Shown: positions 50,220 to 59,777, counted from the first letter of the stretch. The stretch: DNA of 64,000 nucleotides from Variovorax boronicumulans (GCF_007677875.1 NZ_VEDO01000007.1:1-64000), one strand, 5' to 3'. The notes: generated by a model from the sequence alone, not told the origin. Program-made: numbers and translations.

Positions 50220-51929
50220 TCAGAACGCGGCCCAGTCCGTCGTGCTGTGCGCCAGTTGCAGCGCGCCGCCGGCGGCCGGCCGGCGGGACCGGTCCGCGGG
50301 GCGCTTCGCCGCGGCGGCGCGCGGGCTGGCCGGCTCGGCCACCCGGGCCGGCGGCGCGGGCACAGCCTGTGCGGCGGGGCCGGAGAGGCGGAAGGCCGTC
50401 ACCGCTTCCACGAGGCGGCTGGCCTGCCCGCGCAGGCTGTCGGCGGCGGCCGCGCTTTCCTCGACCAGGGCGGCGTTCTGCTGCGTGACCTGGTCCATCT
50501 GCGAAACCGCCTGGCCGACCTGGCTCACGCCATGGCTCTGCTCCTTGCTCGCGCTGCTGATCTCGCCGGCGATGGCGTGCACGCGCTCGATGGCCGCCAC
50601 CACGTCTTCCATGGTCTGGCCGGCCCGGCGCACCAGGTCCGAGCCCTGCTGCACCTCGGCGGCGCTGCCGGTGATGAGTTCCTTGATCTCCTTGGCCGCA
50701 CCGGCACTGCGCTGGGCCAGGGCCCGCACTTCGCTGGCGACGACCGCGAAGCCGCGGCCCTGCTCGCCGGCGCGCGCCGCTTCCACGGCCGCGTTCAACG
50801 CCAGGATGTTGGTCTGGAAGGCAATGCCGTCGATCACGCCGATGATCTCGGCAATGCGGCCCGAGCCTTCCTGGATGCGCTGCATCTTCTCCACCACCTC
50901 GCGGACCGCAGCGCCACCATGGCCGGCGACCTGGCTCGCATGCTGCGCGAGCTGGTTGGCCTGCTGGGCACTGTCGGCGTTGGCGCGCACGGTGCCGGCA
51001 AGCTCGTCCATGGTCGCTGCGGTCTGCTGCAATGCGCTGGCCTGCTCTTCCGTGCGCTGGCTGAGATCGCCGTTGCCCTGGGCGATCTGCGCGCTGGCCG
51101 TCGCCACGGCCTCTGCGTTGCTGCGGACCGCCTGCACGGTATCGGACAGACTCTGCTGCATGGCGAGCAGTGCGCGCAGCAGCTGGGCCACTTCGTCGCG
51201 GCCCTCGGCGTCGAAGCTCTGGCTCAGGTCGCCCGCGGCGACACGCTCGGCCGCCGCGATGGCGCCGGCCAGCGGACGCGTGACCGAGCGCGTCACCACG
51301 ATGCCCAGCACCACGGCCACCAGCACGGCCAGCACCAGCGCACCCAGCAGCACCTGCCGGACCTGCCGGTAGGTGTTGCCGGCCTGTACATGGGCCTGGT
51401 GCGCGCCGCCATTGTTGATTTCCACCAGCTTGCGCAGGGGCACCATCATGGCTTCGAAGGCGGCCTTGGAATCACCGAGGAAGTAGGCCTGGCTGTCGCC
51501 GGCGCTGCCGCCGCGCGCCCCGGCCAGCGCGCGCAGGCGTTGCTGGGTGTCCAGGTAGGTGCTGCGTGCGCGCACGAACGCGTCGTAGGTGTCGCGCTCG
51601 TCGGCCGAGCTGATGATCCGGCGGTAGCCCTCGTCGTGCTGCTCGTGGCTGCGGCGTAGGGTGTCCAGCTTGTCGGCCGCATTGGCGGCCTGCGCCGGTG
51701 CTGCCGAGAACACGAGATCGGTCTCGCTGCGGCGCATCTGGTTGACGTCGGCGCGCAGTTCGTTGACCGCATCCACGCTGGGCAGCCAGTTCGTTGCCAG
51801 TGCTTCGAGGTCGTCGTGGATGTCGTTGACGCCGACGAACGCGAGCGCGCCCATGGTGAGTGTGATCAGGACCAGCAGCGTGAAGGCCGCGCCCAGGCGT
51901 GTGCCCAGTGTGAGGCGTTGAAGGTTCAT
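50220..51929 (-). CDS. methyl-accepting chemotaxis protein with tethered docking tail
   Basis: 569 residues. TM1 (AAFTLLVLITLTMGALAFVG), periplasmic four-helix-bundle sensor (~35-190), TM2 (LLGALVLAVLVAVVLGIVV), HAMP and the signalling hairpin with [20 protein letters not shown]. After a Pro/Ala-rich linker it ends in TTDWAAF; the W-x-x-F pentapeptide resembles the NWETF-type site for CheR/CheB in major receptors. 45 bp downstream of a cheW gene on the same strand. Confidence 0.93.
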   Translation of the reverse strand: MNLQRLTLGTRLGAAFTLLVLITLTMGALAFVGVNDIHDDLEALATNWLPSVDAVNELRADVNQMRRSETDLVFSAAPAQAANAADKLDTLRRSHEQHDEGYRRIISSADERDTYDAFVRARSTYLDTQQRLRALAGARGGSAGDSQAYFLGDSKAAFEAMMVPLRKLVEINNGGAHQAHVQAGNTYRQVRQVLLGALVLAVLVAVVLGIVVTRSVTRPLAGAIAAAERVAAGDLSQSFDAEGRDEVAQLLRALLAMQQSLSDTVQAVRSNAEAVATASAQIAQGNGDLSQRTEEQASALQQTAATMDELAGTVRANADSAQQANQLAQHASQVAGHGGAAVREVVEKMQRIQEGSGRIAEIIGVIDGIAFQTNILALNAAVEAARAGEQGRGFAVVASEVRALAQRSAGAAKEIKELITGSAAEVQQGSDLVRRAGQTMEDVVAAIERVHAIAGEISSASKEQSHGVSQVGQAVSQMDQVTQQNAALVEESAAAADSLRGQASRLVEAVTAFRLSGPAAQAVPAPPARVAEPASPRAAAAKRPADRSRRPAAGGALQLAHSTTDWAAF

Positions 51930-51974
51930 CGGATGGCAGGGGATTCGGTGGTTGACGGGTTGGCTGCCTCAGGC

Positions 51975-52487
51975 CTAGCAGGGCAGCGGCGCGGTGGTTG
52001 GCGGGTCGCCGAGCAAGGCCACCGGATCGAGCAGGATCAACGGCCGGGCGTCGTGGTGCTCCGAGACGTTGGCCAGCCCGAGCACACCGGCGCGCTCGGG
52101 GGTCGCGCCCTGCGGGAGCGCGCGCAGCTGGTCCGCCTGCAGTTCCAGCACATCGGAGACCCCGTCGACGACGATGCCCGTCATGCGGGTGCCCAGATCC
52201 AGCACGGCAGTGACCGTGCGCCGATCGAACTGCGCCGGCAGGCCCAGGCGCACGCGCAGGTCCACGATGGGCACGACCGTGCCGCGCAGGTTGGTGACGC
52301 CCAGCAGCCAGCCGGGCGTGTGAGGCAGCGGGGTGGGGGCCTCGAACGAGCGCACTTCCTGGACTTGCCGGATGTCGATCCCGTAGGTCTCGGGACCGAG
52401 CGCGAAGCTCAGCACCTTGTGGGGAGCGCGGTCAGGCGCGGCGCGCGCCAACCCCGGGGATGTGGAAGGAAAGCTGCATGACATCAT
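51975..52487 (-). CDS. cheW: CheW-family scaffold protein
   Basis: 170 residues with the CheW fold: VLSFALGPETYGIDIRQVQEV, WLLGVTNLRGTVVPIVDLR (the conserved receptor-binding NLRG), MTGIVVDGVSDVLEL. It couples chemoreceptors to CheA. Start at the ATG following CGGAGTGCAAA. Immediately upstream of the chemoreceptor gene, so the two form an operon; no cheA is in the window, so they must plug into an array encoded elsewhere. Confidence 0.9.
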   Translation of the reverse strand: MMSCSFPSTSPGLARAAPDRAPHKVLSFALGPETYGIDIRQVQEVRSFEAPTPLPHTPGWLLGVTNLRGTVVPIVDLRVRLGLPAQFDRRTVTAVLDLGTRMTGIVVDGVSDVLELQADQLRALPQGATPERAGVLGLANVSEHHDARPLILLDPVALLGDPPTTAPLPC

Positions 52488-52503
52488 TTTGCACTCCGTT
52501 GAA

Positions 52504-52541
52504 ATGCAAAAATGATAAAACAGACCATGCAAAAATGATAA
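52504..52541 (-). promoter_or_regulatory. AT-rich direct repeat upstream of cheW
   Basis: ATGCAAAAATGATAA occurs at 52504-52518 and 52527-52541, exactly 23 bp apart, just upstream of the cheW start, in a locally very AT-rich 120-bp region (52488-52608). It probably contains the cheW promoter; no textbook sigma-70 or sigma-28 match could be assigned. Confidence 0.45.
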
Positions 52542-52608
52542 TAATTAGCGTGAAATTCTGCCGATTTCTTAGCATATCTATCATATTTGGCCAGCGGAGT
52601 ACCGTGGT

Positions 52609-54492
52609 TCAGCGCTGCATGGGCAAGTCCGCGCCCGGCCCCGCCAGCACAAAGCTGCACCCCCCGTTCTGCTTGGCGGCATACATGGCCGCATCGGCCG
52701 CCGCGAGGATGTCCTGTTCCGTCGGCCCGCACCGGGTGCTGAGTGCCACACCGACGCTGCAGCCGACCTCGACCACCTGGCCTGCACCGACCGCGATCGG
52801 GAGCCGGACGGCATCCATGCAGCGCTGCAGGACCGGCCGGACATCCGGCCCCGCCGTCGCGCCGGCAAGGATCCAGGCGAATTCGTCGCCGCCCAGGCGG
52901 GCCACCGTGTCGTTGGCGCGCAGCTCGTTGGCCAGGCGCGCGCCCACCGCCCGCAGCACGGCATCGCCGGCTTCGTGGCCATGGCGGTCGTTGACGGGCT
53001 TGAAGCCGTCCAGGTCCATGTAGCAGAGCGCGAAGGCCTGGTCGGTTCGCCGGGCCTGGGCCGTGCAGCGGCGCAGGTGCTCTTCGAACAGCCGGCGGTT
53101 GGCCAGGCCGGTCAGGGGATCGTGCCGGGCCAGATGCTGCGCCTGCTGCTCGCTGAGTTTGAGCACATCGATGTCGACAATCATCCAGATGGATTCGGTC
53201 TCGTTGAGTGCGGCGCCGCTGAGGTCCACCCACAGCTGCCTGCCGGCGCTGGTCTTCATCCGGACCTGGGTGCGGAAGCGGCCGTCGCGCCGCAGGGACG
53301 GGTAGCCGGTGCGCTCGATGTCCTCGAATGCGGCGTCGCTGGGGTACAGGATCCGCGTGGACTGCCCCGGCAGGGTCGCCGGCCCATAGCCCAGGATGCG
53401 CTCCATCGCCCGGTTGGCCCACACGATCCTGCGGTCCTGCACCCGGACCATGCCGATCATGTCGTTGTTCAGGATCAGGTTCTGCTGCCTGGCCAATTGC
53501 GAGGCGTAGGTGCTGATGGCGAACTGGCGGCGGTGCTGCCGCAGCATGAAGGCCAGCACAGCGACGACCAGGCCGAAGGTGGCGCTAGCAATCGCCCAAT
53601 GCCGCTCGGCGCTGCGGCTCCAGGGCGTGAGGTAGTTCTCCGCGCTGAAGCCGACCAGCACGGTCAGCGGATAGCCGGCGACGCGGCGGTAGGCCGTGAT
53701 CCGCTCGACCTGGTCAAGGGCTGTTGCCGTCACGTAGGCACCGGCATCGGGCCGCTCGGTGAAGGCGCGCCGCAACTCGTCTGAGACATCGTTCCCGCCC
53801 AGGCCGCGCGTGGAGCCTGGATCCGCGGCCGAATGGCGTGCCACCAGGCGCAGCGTGTCCGTGCGCAGCGAGATGGCACCGCTTTCGCCGACCGAGAGCT
53901 GGGCGAACAGGTGCTGGAAATGGCTGGAGAGCAGCACCGCATAGACGATGCCTCCGAACTCGCCCGTCTGCGACTCGAGACGCAATGCCACGACGATGCC
54001 CCATTCCTGCGTCACCCGACTGAACAGCGGTTCGGAAATCACAGGGCGCGCCGACTGCCGGGCCAGCGCGAAGTAATCGCGGTCGCCGACGCTGACGGCG
54101 TCCCGCTCCCGCGGGAGACCGACGACGACGGTGCCCGACGCATCCGTGGCGCGCAGCGCGCTGGCGAACGGGATCAACGCATGCTGCTCGCGCACGGCGC
54201 CGCGCAACCGCTCGGCCACGGCGCGCGTGTCCGTGGGATGGCGGTAATCCAGTGCGATCGTCGTCAGCGCGTTCTCGACGAGGCGCAGTTCGGAGGCGAT
54301 CTCGATGCCCAGACCTTGGGCCATGTTGTCGGCGGCAGCGCGCGCGCGGGCCAGATCGCTCTGGCGTGCGGCATTCAGGCTGGCCCAGGTCGCCCCGAAC
54401 AGCGCCAGGCCGATCAGCAAGGCACCGACGAAGGTCCAGGCTGCGATTTGCCACAGAGGACGCATCGGCATCTGGACCAGCCTGTCTACCAC
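52609..54492 (-). CDS. membrane diguanylate cyclase (sensor-PAS-GGDEF)
   Basis: 627 residues. TM1 (WQIAAWTFVGALLIGLALFG, ~14-33), a ~260-residue periplasmic dCache-like sensor (VGDRDYFALARQSARPVISEP is typical), TM2 (HWAIASATFGLVVAVLAFML, ~298-317), PAS (~335-455), GGDEF (~465-620) with RLGGDEF and the RxxD inhibition site (RAND) five residues before it. It should make c-di-GMP in response to an external ligand. It sits upstream of cheW-mcp on the same strand. Confidence 0.92.
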   Translation of the reverse strand: MVDRLVQMPMRPLWQIAAWTFVGALLIGLALFGATWASLNAARQSDLARARAAADNMAQGLGIEIASELRLVENALTTIALDYRHPTDTRAVAERLRGAVREQHALIPFASALRATDASGTVVVGLPRERDAVSVGDRDYFALARQSARPVISEPLFSRVTQEWGIVVALRLESQTGEFGGIVYAVLLSSHFQHLFAQLSVGESGAISLRTDTLRLVARHSAADPGSTRGLGGNDVSDELRRAFTERPDAGAYVTATALDQVERITAYRRVAGYPLTVLVGFSAENYLTPWSRSAERHWAIASATFGLVVAVLAFMLRQHRRQFAISTYASQLARQQNLILNNDMIGMVRVQDRRIVWANRAMERILGYGPATLPGQSTRILYPSDAAFEDIERTGYPSLRRDGRFRTQVRMKTSAGRQLWVDLSGAALNETESIWMIVDIDVLKLSEQQAQHLARHDPLTGLANRRLFEEHLRRCTAQARRTDQAFALCYMDLDGFKPVNDRHGHEAGDAVLRAVGARLANELRANDTVARLGGDEFAWILAGATAGPDVRPVLQRCMDAVRLPIAVGAGQVVEVGCSVGVALSTRCGPTEQDILAAADAAMYAAKQNGGCSFVLAGPGADLPMQR

Positions 54493-54801
54493 TGTCAGTT
54501 TCCTCTCGGGATGGGGCGGGACGGCGACCGGGCCGGCGCCGGCAGAGGGCGCCGCCGGCTAAGGGCGCAACCGGACGCGCAGGCTCCTTTCGCGGCGCGC
54601 AGGTCTTCGAAACCCGTCGCGCGGCAGACTTTATCCTCAAAATGATGGGTGTCTGGTGCGCATGGGGCTTGCATTCCTGGGCGGTTGGCGCGTTCGGACG
54701 GCTGTGCGGCCCAGGCTGCTGACGCCAGTCGCAAGCTGCCTCTACACTTGCGGCCCGCGCGCGAACCCGGCGCGGCGCCCCTGTCCGAGCATCCGCTTCC
54801 C
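54493..54801. other. 309-bp divergent intergenic region before dinG
   Basis: Between the cyclase gene (minus) and dinG (plus). It contains CTGACG (54719-54724) and TACACT (54743-54748) with 18-bp spacing, a plausible sigma-70 promoter for dinG. Nothing else is identifiable. Confidence 0.5.
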
Positions 54802-57003
54802 GTGCCTCCCCCGATTCCCGCTGCCGGCCCTGCGCCCGCGACCCTGGCCCAGGACGCCCTGGGCGCTTTCGACCGCGTGCTGGCGCGCAACCCCGGCTTG
54901 CGCGCGCGTCCCGGCCAGCGCCAGATGGCCGAGTGCGTGGCCCGCACGCTCGCGGCGGGCGCACTGGGCCAGGCGGAGGAGGGCGAGGAGCCCGAACGCG
55001 CCATCGCCGTGGTCGAAGCCGGCACGGGCGTGGGCAAGTCCCTGGCCTATGCAGCGCCCGCCATCGCGCTGGCACTGTCGCGCAAGACGCGTGTGCTGAT
55101 TTCCACCGCCACCGTAGCGTTGCAGGAGCAACTGGTGCTCAAGGACCTGCCGGCATTGGCTGCGGCCATGGACGAACCGTTTCGCTTTGCGCTGGCCAAG
55201 GGCCGCGGGCGCTACGTCTGCAAGCTCAAGCTCGCGCGACTGGCCGGCGAAGAGGGCGGCGGCGAGGACGACCTGTTCGCCGACGAGGCCGGCGACGACG
55301 GCAGCGGCTTGCCGCCCGGCTCCGATGCCGAGCGCCAGGCGCGGCTGCAGTTCTACGGTGCGCTTTCCAAGAGCCTGGGCCGTGACTGGGACGGCGACCG
55401 CGACAACCTGGCCCAGCAGCCCGCGCCCGAGGCCTGGTGGCCGGTGGCGGCCGAGGCCAGTTCCTGCACGGGCAAGCACTGTCCGGCCTTCAACGGCTGC
55501 ACCTACTTCGAGAAGCGCCGCGAACTGGCCGGCGCGCAGGTCATCGTGGTCAACCATGACCTGCTGCTGGCCTCGCTGGGCGGGCGCAACCTGCCCGCAC
55601 TGGACAACAGCCTGCTCGTGCTCGACGAAGCCCACCACCTGCCCGCGGTGGCGCTGGAGCGCTTCGCCTGCAGCATGGACCTGGCGGCCACGGCCTGGAT
55701 CGAGACGCTGGGCGCGCGCTGCAAGCGCATCGGCGGCCTGATGCTGGTGCCCGAGGCGGCCGACGCGCCGCGCCAGGCCGCCCAGCTGCAGCAGAGCCTG
55801 CACGACCTGCAGCGCCTGGTGCTGGACGTCTACGCAGCCGAGTTCGCGCAGGCCCGCGAAGGCCCGGACGGCAGCCGCGTGCGCGTGCCCGAGAGCCTGC
55901 TGCCGCAGGTGCTGGTGGAGCCCCTGGAGCTGGTCAGCGCCATGGCCGACAGCTTTCTGGCGGCGCTGTCTGGCGTGGCCAAGGCCTTGCGCGCCCAGAT
56001 CCGCGACCTGCCCGACGAGGCGCGCCGCCTGTCTGTGCTCTACGCCCAGCTCGGCATGCTCACGCCGCGGCTGGAGCAGGTGCATGCCACGGCCCAGCTG
56101 CTGCTGCAGGAGACGGTGGGTAGCGCGGCCCCGGTGGCCAAGTGGTTCAGCCTGCACGGCGGCGGCGTGCGCGGCCCGCGCGTGCGCGCCCATGCCAGCC
56201 ACGTGCTGCCGGGCGGCAGCCTGCGCGCCCACCTGTGGAGCGGCGCGCGTGCCGTGGTCATGAGTTCGGCCACGCTGCGCGCAGGCGACGCGTTCGACTT
56301 CTTCCTGCGCGAGTCTGGCCTGGCCGGCGACGAGGCCGTGACCACGCTGGCCGTGGCCAGCCCCTTCGACTACCCGAAGCAGGGCCGCTTCATCGTCGTG
56401 GAGACGCGCGCCGACCCCAAGGACGCTGCCCGCTTCACGTCCGAGATGGTGGGCCTGCTGCAGGCCGACCTGGCCGAGGTGCGGCGTGGCGCGCTGGTGC
56501 TGTTCACCTCGCGCGAGCAGATGCGCCAGGCCGTGGCCGCGCTGACGCCGGCGCTGCGCGCGCTGGTGCTGGTGCAGGGCGAGCTGCCGCGCGCCGCGCT
56601 GCTGGAGCGCCACCGCGCGGCCGTGGCGGCCGGTGGGCCGTCCATCGTGTTCGGCCTGCAGTCCTTCGGCGAGGGCATGGACCTGCCCGGCGCGCAGTGC
56701 GAGCAGCTGTTCATCACCAAGCTGCCGTTCGCCTCGCCCGACGATCCGGTCGGCGAGACGCGCGCGGCCTGGCTGCGCGCCAACGGCCGCGACGCCTTCG
56801 TCGAACTCGTGTTGCCGGCCACGGCGATGCGGCTGGCGCAATGGGCCGGCCGTGCCATCCGCACCGAGGACGACCAGTGCAGCATCCATTGCTATGACCG
56901 ACGCCTCGTGTCCACCGCCTTTGGCCGCCGGCTGCTGGCCGCGCTGCCGCCGTTCGCGCGCTGGCGGCGCGACACACAGGGGCGCATGCACGCCCTGGAA
57001 TGA
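54802..57003 (+). CDS. dinG: ATP-dependent helicase DinG-type (XPD-like, Fe-S)
   Basis: 733 residues from the chosen GTG. Superfamily 2 helicase of the DinG/XPD group: Walker A EAGTGVGKSLAYA, motif Ia ISTATVALQEQL, DEAH box LVLDEAHHLP, motif VI QWAGRAIRTEDD. The Fe-S domain cysteines are RYVCKLKL and SSCTGKHCPAFNGCTYFEK. It unwinds DNA-RNA hybrids and branched DNA. The frame is open back to 54649, but the promoter candidate at 54719-54748 would lie inside that extension, so a start near 54802 is preferred; no clear ribosome site. Confidence 0.9.
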   Translation: MPPPIPAAGPAPATLAQDALGAFDRVLARNPGLRARPGQRQMAECVARTLAAGALGQAEEGEEPERAIAVVEAGTGVGKSLAYAAPAIALALSRKTRVLISTATVALQEQLVLKDLPALAAAMDEPFRFALAKGRGRYVCKLKLARLAGEEGGGEDDLFADEAGDDGSGLPPGSDAERQARLQFYGALSKSLGRDWDGDRDNLAQQPAPEAWWPVAAEASSCTGKHCPAFNGCTYFEKRRELAGAQVIVVNHDLLLASLGGRNLPALDNSLLVLDEAHHLPAVALERFACSMDLAATAWIETLGARCKRIGGLMLVPEAADAPRQAAQLQQSLHDLQRLVLDVYAAEFAQAREGPDGSRVRVPESLLPQVLVEPLELVSAMADSFLAALSGVAKALRAQIRDLPDEARRLSVLYAQLGMLTPRLEQVHATAQLLLQETVGSAAPVAKWFSLHGGGVRGPRVRAHASHVLPGGSLRAHLWSGARAVVMSSATLRAGDAFDFFLRESGLAGDEAVTTLAVASPFDYPKQGRFIVVETRADPKDAARFTSEMVGLLQADLAEVRRGALVLFTSREQMRQAVAALTPALRALVLVQGELPRAALLERHRAAVAAGGPSIVFGLQSFGEGMDLPGAQCEQLFITKLPFASPDDPVGETRAAWLRANGRDAFVELVLPATAMRLAQWAGRAIRTEDDQCSIHCYDRRLVSTAFGRRLLAALPPFARWRRDTQGRMHALE

Positions 57004-57006
57004 GGC

Positions 57007-57630
57007 TCAGGCGCTGCGCCGGGCGAACAGCAGCAGCGCGCCCATCAGCGCGAACAGGCTGCCGCAGACGCGGTTGATCCAGCGCGCCGGCCCGCTGCGC
57101 ACGAGCCAGGGAGCGATCCGCGCCACACCCAGTGCGCAGGCCGTCAGCACGCCGAATTCCAGCGCCATGAAGCTCAGTGCCAGCAGCGCAAACTGCGGCA
57201 GCATGGGCGCGGCCGGATCGAGGAACTGCGGGAAGAAGGCCGCGAAGAACAGCACGGCCTTGGGGTTGCTGGCGCCGACCAGGAAGCCCTGCAGCCAGAA
57301 CGAGCGGCGCGAGGGCGCGACCGCGGCGTCGAGACGCAGCGCCGGCGCCGGGCTGCGCAGCGTCTTGATGCCCAGCCAGACGAGGTAGCCCGCGCCCAAC
57401 GTCTTGGCCACCGTGAAGGCGGCCTCCGAGGAGGCCAGCAGCGCGCCCAGGCCCATGGCCGACAGCAGCATCACGCACAGCACGGCGCTGACCGAGCCGG
57501 CCACGCTGGTCATCGCGGCGCGCGGGCCGTGGTGCAGCGCGCGCGTCATGCACATGAGCATGGTGGGGCCGGGCGTCACGACCAGCAGCAGCACGGCAGC
57601 CAGGTAGAGCAGGTAGGTCGACAGGGGCAT
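57007..57630 (-). CDS. LysE/RhtB family amino-acid exporter
   Basis: 207 residues, six hydrophobic segments. N-terminal signature TYLLYLAAVLLLVVTPGPTM and the conserved GFLVGASNPKAVLFFAAFFPQF. Inner-membrane exporter of amino acids or homoserine lactones. ATG at 57628-57630 chosen; the in-frame extension upstream overlaps the flavodoxin gene. Its stop is 3 bp from that of dinG. Confidence 0.92.
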   Translation of the reverse strand: MPLSTYLLYLAAVLLLVVTPGPTMLMCMTRALHHGPRAAMTSVAGSVSAVLCVMLLSAMGLGALLASSEAAFTVAKTLGAGYLVWLGIKTLRSPAPALRLDAAVAPSRRSFWLQGFLVGASNPKAVLFFAAFFPQFLDPAAPMLPQFALLALSFMALEFGVLTACALGVARIAPWLVRSGPARWINRVCGSLFALMGALLLFARRSA

Positions 57631-57640
57631 GGCACAGGTT

Positions 57641-58096
57641 TCAGGACAGGGCTTGGGCCAGCCAGGCGCGGCACCACTGCACGCCGGCCGTCTCGGCATC
57701 CGCGTCGCCACTGGCGTCGTGGGTGAAGATCTCACCGATGCGCCTGGCACCCAGGTCCTGCAGCGCCGCGTCGAACTTCATGCCGCCTTCGACAAAGGTC
57801 GCGCCATGCGCCCCGGCGTCGCCGAGCGCGATGAGGCCGTAACGCACGGAGCCCAGGTAGCGCGGCTCGTTCAGCAGCGAGGCGTACAGCGCCTGGGCGT
57901 TGTCGGGCACATCGCCAGCGCCGGTGGTGGAGGTGCAGACCAGGAACAGTGCGTCCGTGTCGAACACGCCGATGTCCAGCCCGTCCATGGGCTGCACGGC
58001 GATGTCGGCCACCAGGTCGGTGCACGAGAGTTCGATGGCCTGGGCCACGGACATGGCGTTGCCGGTCACGGTTCCGACGAGGATCTTCAGTTGCAT
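57641..58096 (-). CDS. flavodoxin (MioC-like)
   Basis: 151 residues. FMN-phosphate loop VGTVTGNAMSVAQAIE (residues 7-22), then FLVCTSTTGAGDVPDNA (the 50s/60s loop) and YGLIALGDAGAHGATFVEGG. Short-chain electron-transfer flavodoxin, cytoplasmic. ATG chosen 12 bp downstream of another in-frame ATG (MQLKILVG start). Overlaps nothing; 10 bp before the LysE gene. Confidence 0.9.
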   Translation of the reverse strand: MQLKILVGTVTGNAMSVAQAIELSCTDLVADIAVQPMDGLDIGVFDTDALFLVCTSTTGAGDVPDNAQALYASLLNEPRYLGSVRYGLIALGDAGAHGATFVEGGMKFDAALQDLGARRIGEIFTHDASGDADAETAGVQWCRAWLAQALS

Positions 58097-58122
58097 GGCG
58101 CCGAGCATAGCGGCGCCGCGGT

Positions 58123-59277
58123 TCAGGCGGACCGCACGGTGCGGTGCAAGGCGCGGATCAGGTCGGACTGCGTGATCACGCCGACCACGCGGCGCTCCTC
58201 GTTCAGCACCGGGATGTGGTGGTGGCCGGCCTCGGAGAACAGCGGCAGCAGCTCGCTGATGTAGCGGTCGGCGCTGGCGATGCGCACCTGGCGCGTCATG
58301 ATCTGGCCCACCACATGCGGCTTGTCGTCGTGGGTGAGGCCACTGGCACGGATCAGGCTGCGCAGGCGCGCGCCCAGCCCGTCGATCGACGCGAAATCCG
58401 CGTGCTTCATGAAGTCGGCCACGGTCACGATGCCGACGATGCGCTGGGCCCGGTCGACCACGGGCAGGGCCTTGATGCGGCGCTCGCGCATGAGTCGCCA
58501 GGCCTCCTCCAGCGTGCAGCCGAAGGGCACGGTCAGCGGTGGCGTGGACATCACGTCGCGGCAGCGCAGCTCGCCGAACTTGCGCTCGTAGGCTGCGGCC
58601 TCGGCGAACTGCAGAAGCTGCTCCAGGTCCTGTCGACTGATGTCCAGCACCTGGTCATAGTGGGCCAGTGCGGCGTCCAGGTCGGCCGCAGAGAAGCGGG
58701 CCGGCGTGGCTGTGGCGGCTGCCGGGCGCAGCGCCAGCGTGTGCGGGTAGGCCCGTCCGGTCAGCCGGTTGTAGGCCACGCCGACCAGCACGATGACCAG
58801 CGTGTCCATGAGCACGGGCGACAGCGCGAAGCCAGGGCCCACGCCCGACAGCGCCGCCAGCAGGGCCGTGGCGCCGCCGGGCGGATGCAGGCAGCGCAAG
58901 GCGAACATGGCGGCGATCGCCAGGCCCACAGCCAGCGGCGCGGCCAGGCCCAGGTCGCCGGCGTAGCGCGCGCACAGCGCGCCGACCAGGGCCGACACCG
59001 TGTTGCCCGCCACGGCCGGCCAGGGCTGGGCCAATGGACTGGCCGGCACGGCGAACACCAGCACGGCCGTGGCGCCCATGGGCGCGATCAACCCCAGCGC
59101 CGGCAGGCCCGGCGCCAGCGCATGCGCGACCAGCGAGGCGACGAGGATGCCTACGGCGCTGCCGAGCGCGGCGCGGCCGATCTCGCGTGAACTCACGCGG
59201 CCGCCGGCCACCAGGCCGGTGGTCCAGAAGCCGTGCGCCAACGCCTTCAGGCGGGCAAGGAGCGGGGAGGAGTTCAA
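58123..59277 (-). CDS. HPP family membrane protein with CBS pair
   Basis: ~384 residues. N-terminal HPP domain with four to five membrane segments and the signature RCLHPPGGATALLAAL, then GVAYNRLTGRAYPH. C-terminal half is a CBS pair (DVMSTPPLTVPFGCTLEEAW; IMTRQVRIASADRYISELL; VVGVITQSDLIRAL). HPP proteins are linked to nitrite transport in plants; bacterial role unclear, with CBS probably sensing adenine nucleotides. Start uncertain: the frame has no upstream ATG with a ribosome site; TTG at 59275-59277 is taken. Confidence 0.85.
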   Translation of the reverse strand: MNSSPLLARLKALAHGFWTTGLVAGGRVSSREIGRAALGSAVGILVASLVAHALAPGLPALGLIAPMGATAVLVFAVPASPLAQPWPAVAGNTVSALVGALCARYAGDLGLAAPLAVGLAIAAMFALRCLHPPGGATALLAALSGVGPGFALSPVLMDTLVIVLVGVAYNRLTGRAYPHTLALRPAAATATPARFSAADLDAALAHYDQVLDISRQDLEQLLQFAEAAAYERKFGELRCRDVMSTPPLTVPFGCTLEEAWRLMRERRIKALPVVDRAQRIVGIVTVADFMKHADFASIDGLGARLRSLIRASGLTHDDKPHVVGQIMTRQVRIASADRYISELLPLFSEAGHHHIPVLNEERRVVGVITQSDLIRALHRTVRSA

Positions 59278-59339
59278 ACGCTGTGGCGACGCGGGTGGCG
59301 CATCCGCAAAGCCCGCAACTCTATCATTCCGTGATGTTT

Positions 59340-59735
59340 TTAGGCGATCGCGGCGCCGCGTGCGGCGAGCAGTTCGCGCAGCAGCGAGCGGTGGCAGCGT
59401 TCCTCGTGTTCGCAGTAGCAGCCCACCGACAGGTTGGCGCCATGCGACAGCGCGGCCAGCAGGTCCAGGTTGCGGCTGGCCTCGGGGGTGTTCATCTCGC
59501 GCAGATACTGCTTGCGAAAGTCGGCCCAGGCCTTGGCGTCCCCGGATGCCTGGGCCGCCTGGCCCAGGGCCATGGTGTCGGCGCTCGGCGCGAGGTTCGG
59601 GTACCAGCAGTCGTACCAATCCTGCGTGGCGAACTCGGCCTTGGGCACGCCGCGCGGCGGACGGCGGACCGTGCCGATGCGCAGGCCTTCGTCGGCGGCG
59701 CGTGGCGAACCGAGGCGAACGATGCGGATGCTCAT
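59340..59735 (-). CDS. DUF488 family protein
   Basis: 131 residues with RIGTVRRPPRGVPK, DWYDCWYPNLAPS, FRKQYLREMNTPEASRNLDL and CYCEHEERCHRSLLRELL, all DUF488 hallmarks (the CYC...CHR cysteine/histidine set may bind a metal). Function unknown. ATG follows GGAGACAAACAAC. The open frame continues upstream through the antisense of the tRNA-Pro gene, but that part is an artefact. Confidence 0.9.
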   Translation of the reverse strand: MSIRIVRLGSPRAADEGLRIGTVRRPPRGVPKAEFATQDWYDCWYPNLAPSADTMALGQAAQASGDAKAWADFRKQYLREMNTPEASRNLDLLAALSHGANLSVGCYCEHEERCHRSLLRELLAARGAAIA

Positions 59736-59777
59736 GTTGTTTGTCTCCGTTCCGCGGGAATGCGTGCGCGTCCAGGC

